Both the position numbers and the translations under genes were made by a program. A DNA stretch of 41,498 bases from an uncultured Caulobacterales bacterium. GTDB lineage: Bacteria; Pseudomonadota; Alphaproteobacteria; Caulobacterales; Caulobacteraceae. The stretch is from assembly GCA_903840435.1 (NCBI GenBank), contig CAIMFV010000044.1, forward strand, positions 1 through 41,498. The letters are read 5' to 3'. Shown here one piece after another: positions 26,362 to 34,593 of this stretch; position 1 is the first letter of the stretch; each line of letters opens with the position of its first letter. The notes below the pieces were generated by a model. That model was not told where the DNA came from, made no database searches, and was given only the letters and a program-made list of their open reading frames with translations.

Positions 26362-27780
26362 CTAATCATCCAACACCCATGTATCCTTGGCCCCGCCGCC
26401 TTGGCTGGAATTGACGACCAACGAGCCTTCGACCAGGGCCACGCGAGTGAGGCCACCCGGTGTGATGTGGACCTCATCGGCGCCCGTCAGGACGAAGGGG
26501 CGAAGGTCGACATGGCGCGGCGCAACGCCTGCGCCGACAAAGGTGGGACAGGTCGAAAGGGCCAGTGTCGGTTGGGCGATAAACTGCTCCGGCGAGGCAG
26601 AAAGCTTGCGTCGAAAGGTTTCGATCTCTGTCTTGCTGGCGGTTGGGCCAATCAACATGCCATAGCCGCCCGACCCTGCCACTTCCTTGACCACAAGTTC
26701 GTCAAGATGGTCGAGCACATAGGCGAGCGCGCTCGGCTCGCGACAGCGCCAGGTTGGCACATTATTCAACAGCGGTTCCTCGCCCATATAGAAGCGGGTG
26801 AGCTCAGGCATGTAGCTATAGACTGCCTTGTCGTCGGAGATGCCAGCCCCCACGGCATTGGCAAGCGTGACATTGCCTGCCTCGCTGGCGCTCATCAAAC
26901 CGGCGACGCCCAGCATGGAATTGGGATTGAACACCAGGGGATCAATGAAGTCATCATCGACGCGACGATAGATGACATCGACCCGCTGCGGCCCTTGGGT
27001 GGTGCGCATAAAGACCTTGTCGTCACGCACGAACAGGTCCGAACCTTCGACCAACTCAATGCCAAGCTTGTCGGCCAAGAAGCTGTGCTCATAGAAGGCG
27101 GAATTGAACCGGCCCGGGGTGAGCAAGACCACGGTTGGATCGCCGCGCGCGCCACGCGGTGCGACGGATTTCAAGGTTGCCAGCAATTGATCGGGATAGG
27201 TTTCCACCGGCGCCACTCGGTAGCGGGCGTGCAGATCCGGCGCGAGGCGCATCATGGCCTCGCGATTTTCCAACATGTAGGAGACGCCGGACGGGGTGCG
27301 GGCATTGTCCTCCAGCACGTAAAAGTCCCGCTCGCCGGTGCGGACAATATCAACCCCCGCCACATGAACATAGACGCCGTGCGGCGGCGGGCGGCCGACC
27401 ACTTCCAAGCGGAATTGCGGATTTTGCAGAATGAGGTCGGCCGGAAGAATGCCCGCCCGGATGCAATCCTGCGGCCCATAGATATCGTTCAAAAATCGGT
27501 TCAGCACCTGAACCCGTTGCTTCAGCCCCTTGGACAACAGCGCCCATTCGTCGCGCGCGATCAGGCGCGGAATAATGTCGAAGGGAATGAGCCGCTCGGT
27601 CTGTTCAGACTCGCCATAGACGGCGAAGGTAATGCCAATACGGCGGAAAAACAGTTCCGCCTGGGCCCGTCGCGCCGCCACCGTCTCGGGCGGGCTTTCA
27701 GAAAGCCACCGGGCGACGCGTTCATAAAGTGGGCGCGCCGCGCCTGCGCCCGTTCCTTGCATTTCGTCAAAGGCGTTCAT
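26362..27780 (-). CDS. Circularly permuted ATP-grasp protein (type 2)
   Basis: The 472-residue protein matches the DUF404/DUF407 permuted ATP-grasp family, predicted peptide or amide ligases. Visible family text includes LNRFLNDIYGPQDCIRAGI, RVDVIYRRVDDDFIDPLVF, VKEVAGSGGYGMLIGPTAS and the C-terminal NSSQGGGAKDTWVLDD. The ATG at 27780 is preceded by GGAGAG at about five bases. It is the first gene of the trio, with about 225 bases to the divergent GST gene, enough for promoters on both sides. The substrate is unknown. Confidence 0.9.
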   Translation of the reverse strand: MNAFDEMQGTGAGAARPLYERVARWLSESPPETVAARRAQAELFFRRIGITFAVYGESEQTERLIPFDIIPRLIARDEWALLSKGLKQRVQVLNRFLNDIYGPQDCIRAGILPADLILQNPQFRLEVVGRPPPHGVYVHVAGVDIVRTGERDFYVLEDNARTPSGVSYMLENREAMMRLAPDLHARYRVAPVETYPDQLLATLKSVAPRGARGDPTVVLLTPGRFNSAFYEHSFLADKLGIELVEGSDLFVRDDKVFMRTTQGPQRVDVIYRRVDDDFIDPLVFNPNSMLGVAGLMSASEAGNVTLANAVGAGISDDKAVYSYMPELTRFYMGEEPLLNNVPTWRCREPSALAYVLDHLDELVVKEVAGSGGYGMLIGPTASKTEIETFRRKLSASPEQFIAQPTLALSTCPTFVGAGVAPRHVDLRPFVLTGADEVHITPGGLTRVALVEGSLVVNSSQGGGAKDTWVLDD

Positions 27781-28005
27781 CGTCTCTCCACACCTCGACC
27801 AACCATGCCCATCGCCACTCTCAATCGCATGCCCTGCGAGGCCCAGCCGGAGCCCCGCGCTTGCGGCGCCCGAAAAACATGCAACCTCACTTCTGTTTCG
27901 CTCGCAATATCAGCAAAATCCCGGCGAAACTTTCTTCTGCCCGCTTGCCACCCGGCCCAGATGGGGTGAGCGTCAGGTGCGTCGCTGCTCTTGAAATGGA
28001 CCGCC

Positions 28006-28659
28006 ATGATCTCGCTCTATCATTGTTCGGACGCCCGTTCCTTTCGCCCCTTATGGGCCTTGGAAGAGGCCGAAGTCGACTATCAGTTGCACATCCTGCC
28101 CTTTCCGCCGCGCGTGCGCGACAAGTCCTATCTCGAGATCAATCCGCTTGGCACCATTCCGGCTTTTTTTGATGGCGAAACCCGGATGACCGAATCAGCC
28201 GCCATCGTCGAATATATCGCTGCCCGCTATGCTCCCGGCCGCCTGTCGCTCCTGACGGACGAAGACGAATTTGGTCGCTATTTGAATTATCTCCATTTTG
28301 GCGAAGCGACCCTGACCTTTCCCCAGACCCTCATCTTACGTTACGCCATGTTTGAACCGGCTGAGCGCCGCCAGCCGCAAGTGGCGCAAGACTATCGTCA
28401 GTGGTTCCTCGCCCGGCTCTCCGGCATCGCTAGCGCTCTGTCAGACGGCCGCGACTGGCTGTGCCGCGCCCGCTTTTCGGGCGCCGACATATCCGTTGGC
28501 TATGCACTCCTGCTCGCCGACATGTTGAAGATGGGCGACGCCTTTCCAGGGCCTGTTGGGGCCTATTGGGATCGCTTGCAGGCGCGACCGGGCTTCCAGC
28601 GCGCCAAGGCGGCCCAAGCGAAGGCGATGGCCGAAAAGGGGCTCGGCCCGACACTTTAG
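28006..28659 (+). CDS. Glutathione S-transferase family protein
   Basis: An N-terminal thioredoxin-fold domain (MISLYHCSDARSFRPLWALE) with the cis-proline stretch INPLGTIPAFF and the ESAAIVEYIAARY helix is followed by an all-helical C-terminal domain. The ATG at 28006 begins exactly at the first strand; an upstream ATG adds five residues. Substrate cannot be predicted. The protein is 217 residues. Its stop codon touches the palindromic repeat that follows. Confidence 0.88.
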   Translation: MISLYHCSDARSFRPLWALEEAEVDYQLHILPFPPRVRDKSYLEINPLGTIPAFFDGETRMTESAAIVEYIAARYAPGRLSLLTDEDEFGRYLNYLHFGEATLTFPQTLILRYAMFEPAERRQPQVAQDYRQWFLARLSGIASALSDGRDWLCRARFSGADISVGYALLLADMLKMGDAFPGPVGAYWDRLQARPGFQRAKAAQAKAMAEKGLGPTL

Positions 28660-28759
28660 AGTTTGTCAGGGAAAAGTGGAAACCGGTTTTCCCGAAAAGA
28701 CAAACGGCAGATTAGAAAACCAGAGTTTGTCGGGTTCAATTTGTACCTGTCAAACTCTG
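28658..28759. repeat. Compound palindromic repeat between convergent genes
   Basis: GTTTGTC (28661-28667) pairs with GACAAAC (28699-28705) around an inner GGGAAAA/TTTTCCC stem (28669-28675, 28687-28693). CAGAGTTTG (28721-28729) pairs with CAAACTCTG (28751-28759). The first unit 28658-28670 could instead pair with 28746-28758 with one mismatch, so two folds compete. The core with GTGGAAACCGGTTTTCC resembles dispersed palindromic repeats common in alphaproteobacteria. It fills the space between the GST stop and the aldolase stop and could terminate transcripts from both sides. Confidence 0.7.
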
Positions 28760-28766
28760 GGACAGG

Positions 28767-29546
28767 CTATTGGTCAAAGCCCGGCAGGCTGCGGGCCAAT
28801 TTGCGCAACAGGCCCGGCCAAGCGAGTTTTCCGACCGCGCCAACCCCCATGGCGCCCGCCTGACGGGAGGCTTCGTCTCGCGCCGCTTCTGGGGCGAAGA
28901 GGACCTTGTCACGACCACCGGAAAGCGCCGCCACCTGCTGGGCGCAGGCCCGCTCGAGAAAGAACATCTGCATCCAGGTCGCCGCCGCACTCGGTCCGCA
29001 GGACAAGGTGCCGTGATTGCGCAGCAGCATCAAAGGCCGGGTTCCCAGGTCATGCACTAAGCGCTCGCGCTCATCGAGGTTCAGAGCCACCCCTTCATAG
29101 TCATGAAAGGCGAGGCTAGGCAGCAAGAGCAGCGCATTTTGGCTAATGGGCAGGAGCCCGTCTGCCTGGGCCGAGACCCCCACACCAGAATCGGTATGCA
29201 GGTGCATGACGCACAAGGCGTCTTCCCTCGCCGCGTGGATGGCTGAGTGGATGGTGAAGCCCGCCGGGTTGATGAAGAAGGGCGTATCTTGCACAATATT
29301 CCCCTCAAGATCGACCTTGACGAGGGACGAGGCCGTGATCTCCTCGAAAAACAGGCCATAGGGATTGATCAGGAAGTGGTGCTCTGGTCCTGGCACGCGC
29401 ATGGAGATGTGGGTGAAGATCGCATCGTCCCAACCATGCAGCGCCACCAGTCGGTAAAGCGCCGCCAGCTCAACCCGCGCGGTCCATTCTGCCTCAGACA
29501 CCTGCCCTCGCAGGGAAGAGACCGTCACCATTGCGCCGTCGGCCAT
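28767..29546 (-). CDS. Class II aldolase/adducin family protein
   Basis: The 259-residue protein has the family features: IFTHISMRVPG at the substrate loop, zinc-binding HLHT in VMHLHTDSG, and the third histidine in RNHGTLSCG. Such proteins are sugar-phosphate aldolases, epimerases or decarboxylases; the substrate is not evident. The ATG at 29546 has AAGGGAG seven bases upstream and begins the conserved region; longer in-frame starts up to 29645 lack this. It converges on the GST gene across the palindromic repeat. Confidence 0.85.
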   Translation of the reverse strand: MADGAMVTVSSLRGQVSEAEWTARVELAALYRLVALHGWDDAIFTHISMRVPGPEHHFLINPYGLFFEEITASSLVKVDLEGNIVQDTPFFINPAGFTIHSAIHAAREDALCVMHLHTDSGVGVSAQADGLLPISQNALLLLPSLAFHDYEGVALNLDERERLVHDLGTRPLMLLRNHGTLSCGPSAAATWMQMFFLERACAQQVAALSGGRDKVLFAPEAARDEASRQAGAMGVGAVGKLAWPGLLRKLARSLPGFDQ

Positions 29547-29698
29547 TGTTAAACTCCCTTGCATCCCGCAGATGTCGATTACATTTTGAGGTAAGTCTGG
29601 AACCCTAATGTCCCCCAGGTCAAGGGCGCTGTGGTCGCGCTGCATTTAGCTGGGTTGAAATTAGGGGCCTCGCTACCTTTTTGCGTTAAGATATCAGA

Positions 29699-30943
29699 AT
29701 GGACGGTTCTCCAGATACCCACGCGTCGGCGCGTGCGCTCGGGACGGCTGGCTTGTTGGCCTTGGCGCGCTCGTCGAACCCCAAGGACCGCGAGAAGCTG
29801 CTCGATGCGGTGACGTGCTTCTATGAAGACGCCAGCCGCGATGAGCGCGCCAACCTGACCCGCCAGGGCGGGAACGACCTGCTGCACGACTTGCTGTTGG
29901 AGCTCGTGCGGGAGGCTGAGGCGTCATTGCGTCAAAAAATGGCGAGCCGCCTCAAAGTCGCCGACTGGGCCCCGCACGATCTGATCGTTTGGCTGGCATT
30001 GGACGAAATCGATATTGCCCGACCGATCATCGCTGAAAGCCCGCTGCTGCAAGACCAAGATCTTATTCGGATCCTGGTCGAGGCGACGCTGGAACACCGG
30101 ATCGAAGTCGCCCGCCGACCCAAGCTCGGCTCGCCGGTGGCCGATGCGATCATGGACCAAGATCACCCCCTGGTTCTGGCGGCATTGGCGGGTAATGCAA
30201 GCGCCGAAGTCAGCGTCAACCAATTGGCCCGCATGGTGGCGGCCTCTAAGCGCGTGGCGGCCATGCGCTCGCCCTTGTCCCGCCATCCCGGCCTGACCCA
30301 TGAACTTGCCTATGCGCTCTATTCTTGGGTGGGTGAAACCCTGAAGGCCGTTTTGGCCGAACGCTTTCAGGTCGATGACCGGGAATTGGGCGCTATGGTC
30401 GATGGGGCCGTATCGTCCCTCAAGGCCAGCGAAGATCGCCGCCGAGGCGACCGCCGGCTGACCGAAGCCAGCTCCCCGCTTGAACTTTTTGAGAAAATCG
30501 CCGCCGATCCTGATCCAGACCTACTCGACCCGGCCAGCGAGAGCCGCCTTCTGACCAAGCTCGCCCTTTCAGGTCAACTGCGCCCCGGCCTGCTGCTGCG
30601 GGCGCTGCGCGAGCGGAAAATGGGCCTCTTCAAATCGGTCTTGGCGCGGCTGGGCCAATTTGAACCTGCGCAGGTGGAAGCCGCCCTCGCCTCGGGTCGA
30701 CAAGACCTTTTGGCGCTCGCCTGCGCGGCCGTCACCATCGACCGTGGCGCCTTTCGCAGTATCCACGGCTTGGTCGAGGACAATCTCGGCCGCCGGGTTC
30801 AGGCCAGTCAGGCCCTGCCGGGCGAGATTAGTGCGGCTTTTGCCATGACGCCCGAACAGGCCCGCAAGGCCTTTATCGAGCGGGTGCGCCGCTTGAACGC
30901 GACGGATCTGAATGCTCTGGAAGACCCGTTCGCCCAGCCTTAA
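29699..30943 (+). CDS. DUF2336 domain protein (first copy)
   Basis: This 414-residue soluble, helix-rich protein matches DUF2336, an alphaproteobacterial family without known function. The recognisable part is about residues 95-250, with ADAIMDQDHPLVLAALAGNA, MRSPLSRHPGLTHELAYALY and VGETLKAVLAERFQVD. A second half with repeated leucine-rich helices (LLRALRERKMGLFKSVLARL) follows. The ATG has only a weak ribosome site. A second DUF2336 gene of similar build lies at 33320-34456 in the opposite orientation. nadK follows 118 bases downstream, on the same strand. Confidence 0.75.
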   Translation: MDGSPDTHASARALGTAGLLALARSSNPKDREKLLDAVTCFYEDASRDERANLTRQGGNDLLHDLLLELVREAEASLRQKMASRLKVADWAPHDLIVWLALDEIDIARPIIAESPLLQDQDLIRILVEATLEHRIEVARRPKLGSPVADAIMDQDHPLVLAALAGNASAEVSVNQLARMVAASKRVAAMRSPLSRHPGLTHELAYALYSWVGETLKAVLAERFQVDDRELGAMVDGAVSSLKASEDRRRGDRRLTEASSPLELFEKIAADPDPDLLDPASESRLLTKLALSGQLRPGLLLRALRERKMGLFKSVLARLGQFEPAQVEAALASGRQDLLALACAAVTIDRGAFRSIHGLVEDNLGRRVQASQALPGEISAAFAMTPEQARKAFIERVRRLNATDLNALEDPFAQP

Positions 30944-31061
30944 GGGTCGGGATTGAAACACAGCGACTTGACGTGTGCCGGGTTTTTGCGCCTGATCAAC
31001 CATTGCGAAAGCGCGTCACAGGACAGAATGCCGCGTAGATCATAGCCGTCTAGGATCCAGA

Positions 31062-31838
31062 GTGAATTCCAAACCCGCGATTCGACTGGCCTTTCGAGCG
31101 AGCGACCGCCCGGAGGCGCAAGAGGCGCTTTCGCAGTTGGCCGCCGCCTATGGCGACCATCCGCTGGACGAGGCCAATGTGATCGTCGCACTCGGCGGTG
31201 ACGGGTTTATGCTTGAGACCCTTCACCGCACCTTGAAGTCGCCGCGACCGATTTTCGGCATGAACAGAGGGTCGGTTGGCTTTCTGATGAATGAGTTCGA
31301 GCCTGACGGCCTAATGGAGCGGATCGCCAAGGCCGAACGCGCCACCATTCACCCGCTTTCCATGACCGCCATTGATGCGCGCCGCCAGAACCACCACGCC
31401 TTGGCCATCAATGAGGTGTCGCTGCTGCGCCAGACCCGCCAAACCGCCAAGCTGCGCGTTTCTGTGGATGGCAAGGTGCGGATGGATGAGCTTGTCTGCG
31501 ACGGGGTCCTGGTGGCTACGCCCGCCGGGTCGACGGCCTATAATCTTTCGGCCTACGGCCCCATTATCCCCTTAACCGCGCAAGTCTTGGCCTTGACCCC
31601 GATCAGCGCTTTCAGACCTCGTCGATGGCGCGGCGCCCTGTTGCCCCATACCGCACGGGTGACGTTTGAAATTCTGGAAGCCGATAAGCGACCGGTCAGC
31701 GCCGTTGCCGATAATTTTGAGGTCCGCGACGTCCGTGAGGTTCACGTGTCTGAAAACCGCGACGTTTCGCTTGCCATGTTGTTTGATGCAGGTCGCAGCT
31801 TGGAAGAGCGTGTGCTTTCTGAACAATTTTCGACCTAA
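31062..31838 (+). CDS. nadK: NAD kinase
   Basis: NAD kinase phosphorylates NAD to NADP. The motif GGDG is at 45-48 ([14 protein letters not shown]), followed by [14 protein letters not shown], the [16 protein letters not shown] substrate region and [19 protein letters not shown] with the conserved acidic and glycine-rich loops. The GTG start at 31062 has AGGA six bases upstream. The protein is 258 residues, the short form usual in alphaproteobacteria. Confidence 0.95.
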   Translation: MNSKPAIRLAFRASDRPEAQEALSQLAAAYGDHPLDEANVIVALGGDGFMLETLHRTLKSPRPIFGMNRGSVGFLMNEFEPDGLMERIAKAERATIHPLSMTAIDARRQNHHALAINEVSLLRQTRQTAKLRVSVDGKVRMDELVCDGVLVATPAGSTAYNLSAYGPIIPLTAQVLALTPISAFRPRRWRGALLPHTARVTFEILEADKRPVSAVADNFEVRDVREVHVSENRDVSLAMLFDAGRSLEERVLSEQFST

Positions 31839-31956
31839 AGATGTCTTGAATAGACCTAAAGAACCTGAAACAAAGTTATTGTTTGAAATCCCTCCAATGG
31901 AATCGAAACTGGACGTATCAAACAGTATTGCCGCGTGAGTAAAGGGAAGCTTCTTT

Positions 31957-32448
31957 GTGACCGACCAGGGCCCACCTAAACCTTCGATCCCGCCAAATCT
32001 CGCTCGGGCGAGACTGGCACCGCGCATGGGCGCCTTGTCGCCGGACGCGCTCGCCAAGGCCGAGGCCGCGCTCAAGGCCCTGTCGAGCAATTTTGGCCAA
32101 TGGTTGAATGATGAGATCGCCAAGCTTGAAGCGGCGCGTGGCGTGATCGCCCGCGATGGCGTCACGGTTGAGAATGCCGACCAACTGTTTGTCCACGCCC
32201 ACGATCTGAAAGGGCTCGGCGGCACCTATGAATATCCGCTGATCACCCGAATTTCTGGCTCCTTGTGCAAGTTGATGGCCGATAAGGCGACGCGAACCGA
32301 AGCCCCCATGGCCCTGGTCGACGCCCATATCGATGCCATTAAAGCGGTTGTCCGCGATACGATTCGCGATCCGGAGCACCCGACGGGAGTAGCACTGGCC
32401 ACCGAATTGGAACGCCGCGTGGCCGAGTATGAAACCTCGCGCGGCTAA
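31957..32448 (+). CDS. Orphan Hpt (histidine phosphotransfer) protein
   Basis: The 163-residue protein has an Hpt four-helix segment with the phospho-accepting histidine H82 in VHAHDLKGLGGTYEYPLITR. Hpt proteins pass phosphate between receiver domains in phosphorelays. No kinase or receiver gene is in the window, so partners are elsewhere. The GTG start at 31957 has AAGGGAAG about eight bases upstream. An N-terminal extension of about 25 residues is proline-rich and disordered. It lies 118 bases after nadK on the same strand. Confidence 0.82.
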   Translation: MTDQGPPKPSIPPNLARARLAPRMGALSPDALAKAEAALKALSSNFGQWLNDEIAKLEAARGVIARDGVTVENADQLFVHAHDLKGLGGTYEYPLITRISGSLCKLMADKATRTEAPMALVDAHIDAIKAVVRDTIRDPEHPTGVALATELERRVAEYETSRG

Positions 32449-32466
32449 GGTGCCGAGAGTCAGAGT

Positions 32467-33246
32467 CTAGCCCCCGACCTTGGCCAAGTCCTCTTCGACT
32501 GCGCCATAGCCTGCGTCGGGCGGGATCACCAGCACCTGCCCGTGCTCGCGGCGCTCAACCCAAGGCGTCACGACAATGTCTTTGCGCTCAGCCGCTCGCG
32601 CAACCGCGTCGGCGGCATGGGTGGCTTCGGCCAACAGCTTGAGGTTCATCCGCGTCGGGAAGATAATCGTTCGCTCGCCAGCCTCAGCCAGGGCGAGCGC
32701 GTGGTGGGGCGAAATCCATTCCGCGTCTACGGTTTCCGAGCCGTCTGAGACGGCCAGTTGGTCCTTTGGCGCGATGGCGGCGTAGAAATAGGTGTCGAAG
32801 CGCTTGGGCATCATCACCGGGGTGATCCAGCGCGCAAAGCGGGTTAGGGCCAAAAGATCGAGCTTGAGCCCGAGGTGATCGACGACTTGCCGAAAACTGA
32901 TGTCCCCCGCCGCATTGCTGCGGCGCGCTTCTAAAAGGGCGCTATCGGCGATGAAGGCCTCGCCACTCCGGCGGCGCGCCAACAACACACCGGCCTCCTC
33001 AAACGACTCACGCAGCGCCGCAATGCGTAAAGGCCGCTCCTCGGCGGCGATCTCCTCCCACCCAAGGCTCGCCTCTGACCAAGACGTGTCTCGATCAGCC
33101 GGATCAAGCTTTCCGCCCGGAAACACCAGGGCCCCTGAGGCAAAGTCGATCTGGTGATGGCGCTTGACCATCAAGACCTCAAGCTTTGCTGCATCGCGAA
33201 GCAGGAGAACAGTTGCAGACGGCTTGGGCGGTGTGGGTTCAGACAT
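32467..33246 (-). CDS. NUDIX hydrolase
   Basis: The Nudix box is recognisable but split: FPGGKLDPADRD, then an insertion, then RIAALRESFEEAGVLL with the R-E-x-x-E-E-x-G core. The long insertion resembles the NUDT19-like group, which in known members cleaves CoA-type diphosphates, though the substrate here is unknown. The ATG at 33246 has AGGA six bases upstream; an upstream in-frame start adds nine residues. The protein is 259 residues. Confidence 0.85.
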   Translation of the reverse strand: MSEPTPPKPSATVLLLRDAAKLEVLMVKRHHQIDFASGALVFPGGKLDPADRDTSWSEASLGWEEIAAEERPLRIAALRESFEEAGVLLARRRSGEAFIADSALLEARRSNAAGDISFRQVVDHLGLKLDLLALTRFARWITPVMMPKRFDTYFYAAIAPKDQLAVSDGSETVDAEWISPHHALALAEAGERTIIFPTRMNLKLLAEATHAADAVARAAERKDIVVTPWVERREHGQVLVIPPDAGYGAVEEDLAKVGG

Positions 33247-33319
33247 GGCCCATCCTAGGACCGACGCTGCCAAGATTGCACGTCATTTTTGCCCATGACC
33301 CAAAGGCCCATTAGCCCAG

Positions 33320-34456
33320 CTAGGCCACGTCGGACATGTCCCGACGTTCGGGCGACAATTGATCGAGCCGCTCAATTAAGTACTCGACATCCTCGCGAGG
33401 AATGGCCTGCGGCTGGGTAAGGATGCGCTCGAGCAGACTGGCCTGAAAGCTTTCCAAGTCCTGGACGCCCCCTTCGCTACTTAATTCCCGAATGGTCTCC
33501 AGCGCGGCGCAAAATACCGGATAGAGGCGGTTGGGCATCCCTGCCCGCTCATAGAGGGCCTTAAAGCCAAGGCGACCGGCATCGTGGATCAACAGCCAGG
33601 CACGGTGACGCGGCAAGACTGCGAGATAGGCCATCGCACTTTCAAAGAACGTCACATAACCGCACGCTACCGCCCGCAAGAGGAGCGACGGGGTCAAGCG
33701 GTCATTTTCCGCCAGATGTTTGGCAAAGGCGTCGACATCGGCGGTCAAGGCAATCTGATCGACCAGATCAACCGTGGCCCGCTCGCGCGTGGCTGAGGCG
33801 AGCTTCGCCGCCAAGATCGGCGACAGATTGTGACGGGAGATCAGGTGATGGCGGACCTCTTCGCTCACCCGCGCCACCAAGCGTTCGACAATGGCCGCAG
33901 GCAGTGACGAGCGGTAGGCCAATGACTGGGGAATAGCCCGCGATTGCTTGAAGCGCTCTAGGGAGACCACCATGGCCTTTTCGGTGAATTGCGCGCCTTC
34001 ATTGGCGGCGGCGGTGGCGACGGCGTCGGCGCAGGCCTTGTGCGCGATCACATCCACCACACCTTCGGAAAGCGTTTCGCGCTTGGCAATGGCAATTTGG
34101 CGAAATGGTTCGCCCCGCTGAAGAATGTCGATTAGATCGGCGTCCGTGAAGACCGGCGAAAAATTTAAAAACGGCGTGGCAATCTCTTCCACATCTTCCG
34201 ACAAGCGCACCGCCACATCACGTGGCACGACTTTCGAGGTGCGCAACGTCACAGCAAGAGCTTTGCGCACCGATGTCGCCACATCGGCGACCATCACCCG
34301 CAAGATTTCGTCGGCTGCCGCACGGTCGCTTTCCGACAGGTCTCTGTCGATTTTCCGGCACAGCTTATAAGCGACCGCAGCCCGCTCGTCCTCCGTCGGG
34401 CCACGGATCAGCGCCCGAATATCAGCAGGCGTAAATGTTGTGGGCGTCAGCGCCAT
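33320..34456 (-). CDS. DUF2336 domain protein (second copy)
   Basis: The 378-residue helix-rich soluble protein is a DUF2336 member: ADILQRGE-type helices near residue 108, VDVIAHKACADAVATAAANE, AYRSSLPAAIVERLVARVSE and HHLISRHNLSPILAAKLASA. The C-terminal third is a second helical domain ending LERILTQPQAIPREDVEYLIE. Function is unknown. It is divergent from the CoA-transferase gene, with a near-CtrA motif at 34511 in the shared upstream region. Confidence 0.75.
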   Translation of the reverse strand: MALTPTTFTPADIRALIRGPTEDERAAVAYKLCRKIDRDLSESDRAAADEILRVMVADVATSVRKALAVTLRTSKVVPRDVAVRLSEDVEEIATPFLNFSPVFTDADLIDILQRGEPFRQIAIAKRETLSEGVVDVIAHKACADAVATAAANEGAQFTEKAMVVSLERFKQSRAIPQSLAYRSSLPAAIVERLVARVSEEVRHHLISRHNLSPILAAKLASATRERATVDLVDQIALTADVDAFAKHLAENDRLTPSLLLRAVACGYVTFFESAMAYLAVLPRHRAWLLIHDAGRLGFKALYERAGMPNRLYPVFCAALETIRELSSEGGVQDLESFQASLLERILTQPQAIPREDVEYLIERLDQLSPERRDMSDVA

Positions 34457-34510
34457 AAAACATCCGGTGGACGGCGGTTCGAAGTCAGGATCAAATGTAG
34501 GCGAACAGCC

Positions 34511-34525
34511 TTAACAGGTGTTTAC
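34511..34525. promoter_or_regulatory. Weak CtrA-like box between divergent genes
   Basis: TTAA, seven bases, then TTAC (34511-34525) matches TTAA-N7-TTAA at seven of eight defined positions. It lies about 55 bases upstream of the DUF2336 start on one side and about 70 upstream of the CoA-transferase start on the other. Confidence 0.3.
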
Positions 34526-34554
34526 CGTCTTGGTTCAGAGATCGGTCATAAAGG

Positions 34555-34574
34555 GGCCCTCCCGCGCGAGGGCC
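34555..34574. promoter_or_regulatory. Hairpin ahead of the CoA-transferase start
   Basis: GGCCCTC (34555-34561) pairs perfectly with GAGGGCC (34568-34574) across six bases, ending 19 bases before the ATG and just before GGGAG. It could be a leader structure affecting translation. No T run follows, so it is not a convincing terminator. Confidence 0.35.
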
Positions 34575-34593
34575 TTAGGGAGTTGGGACGCCG

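Noticed and set aside
26323-27969. 548-codon plus-strand frame over the ATP-grasp gene
   Set aside because: Shadow of the permuted ATP-grasp gene; histidine- and glycine-rich text without family features.
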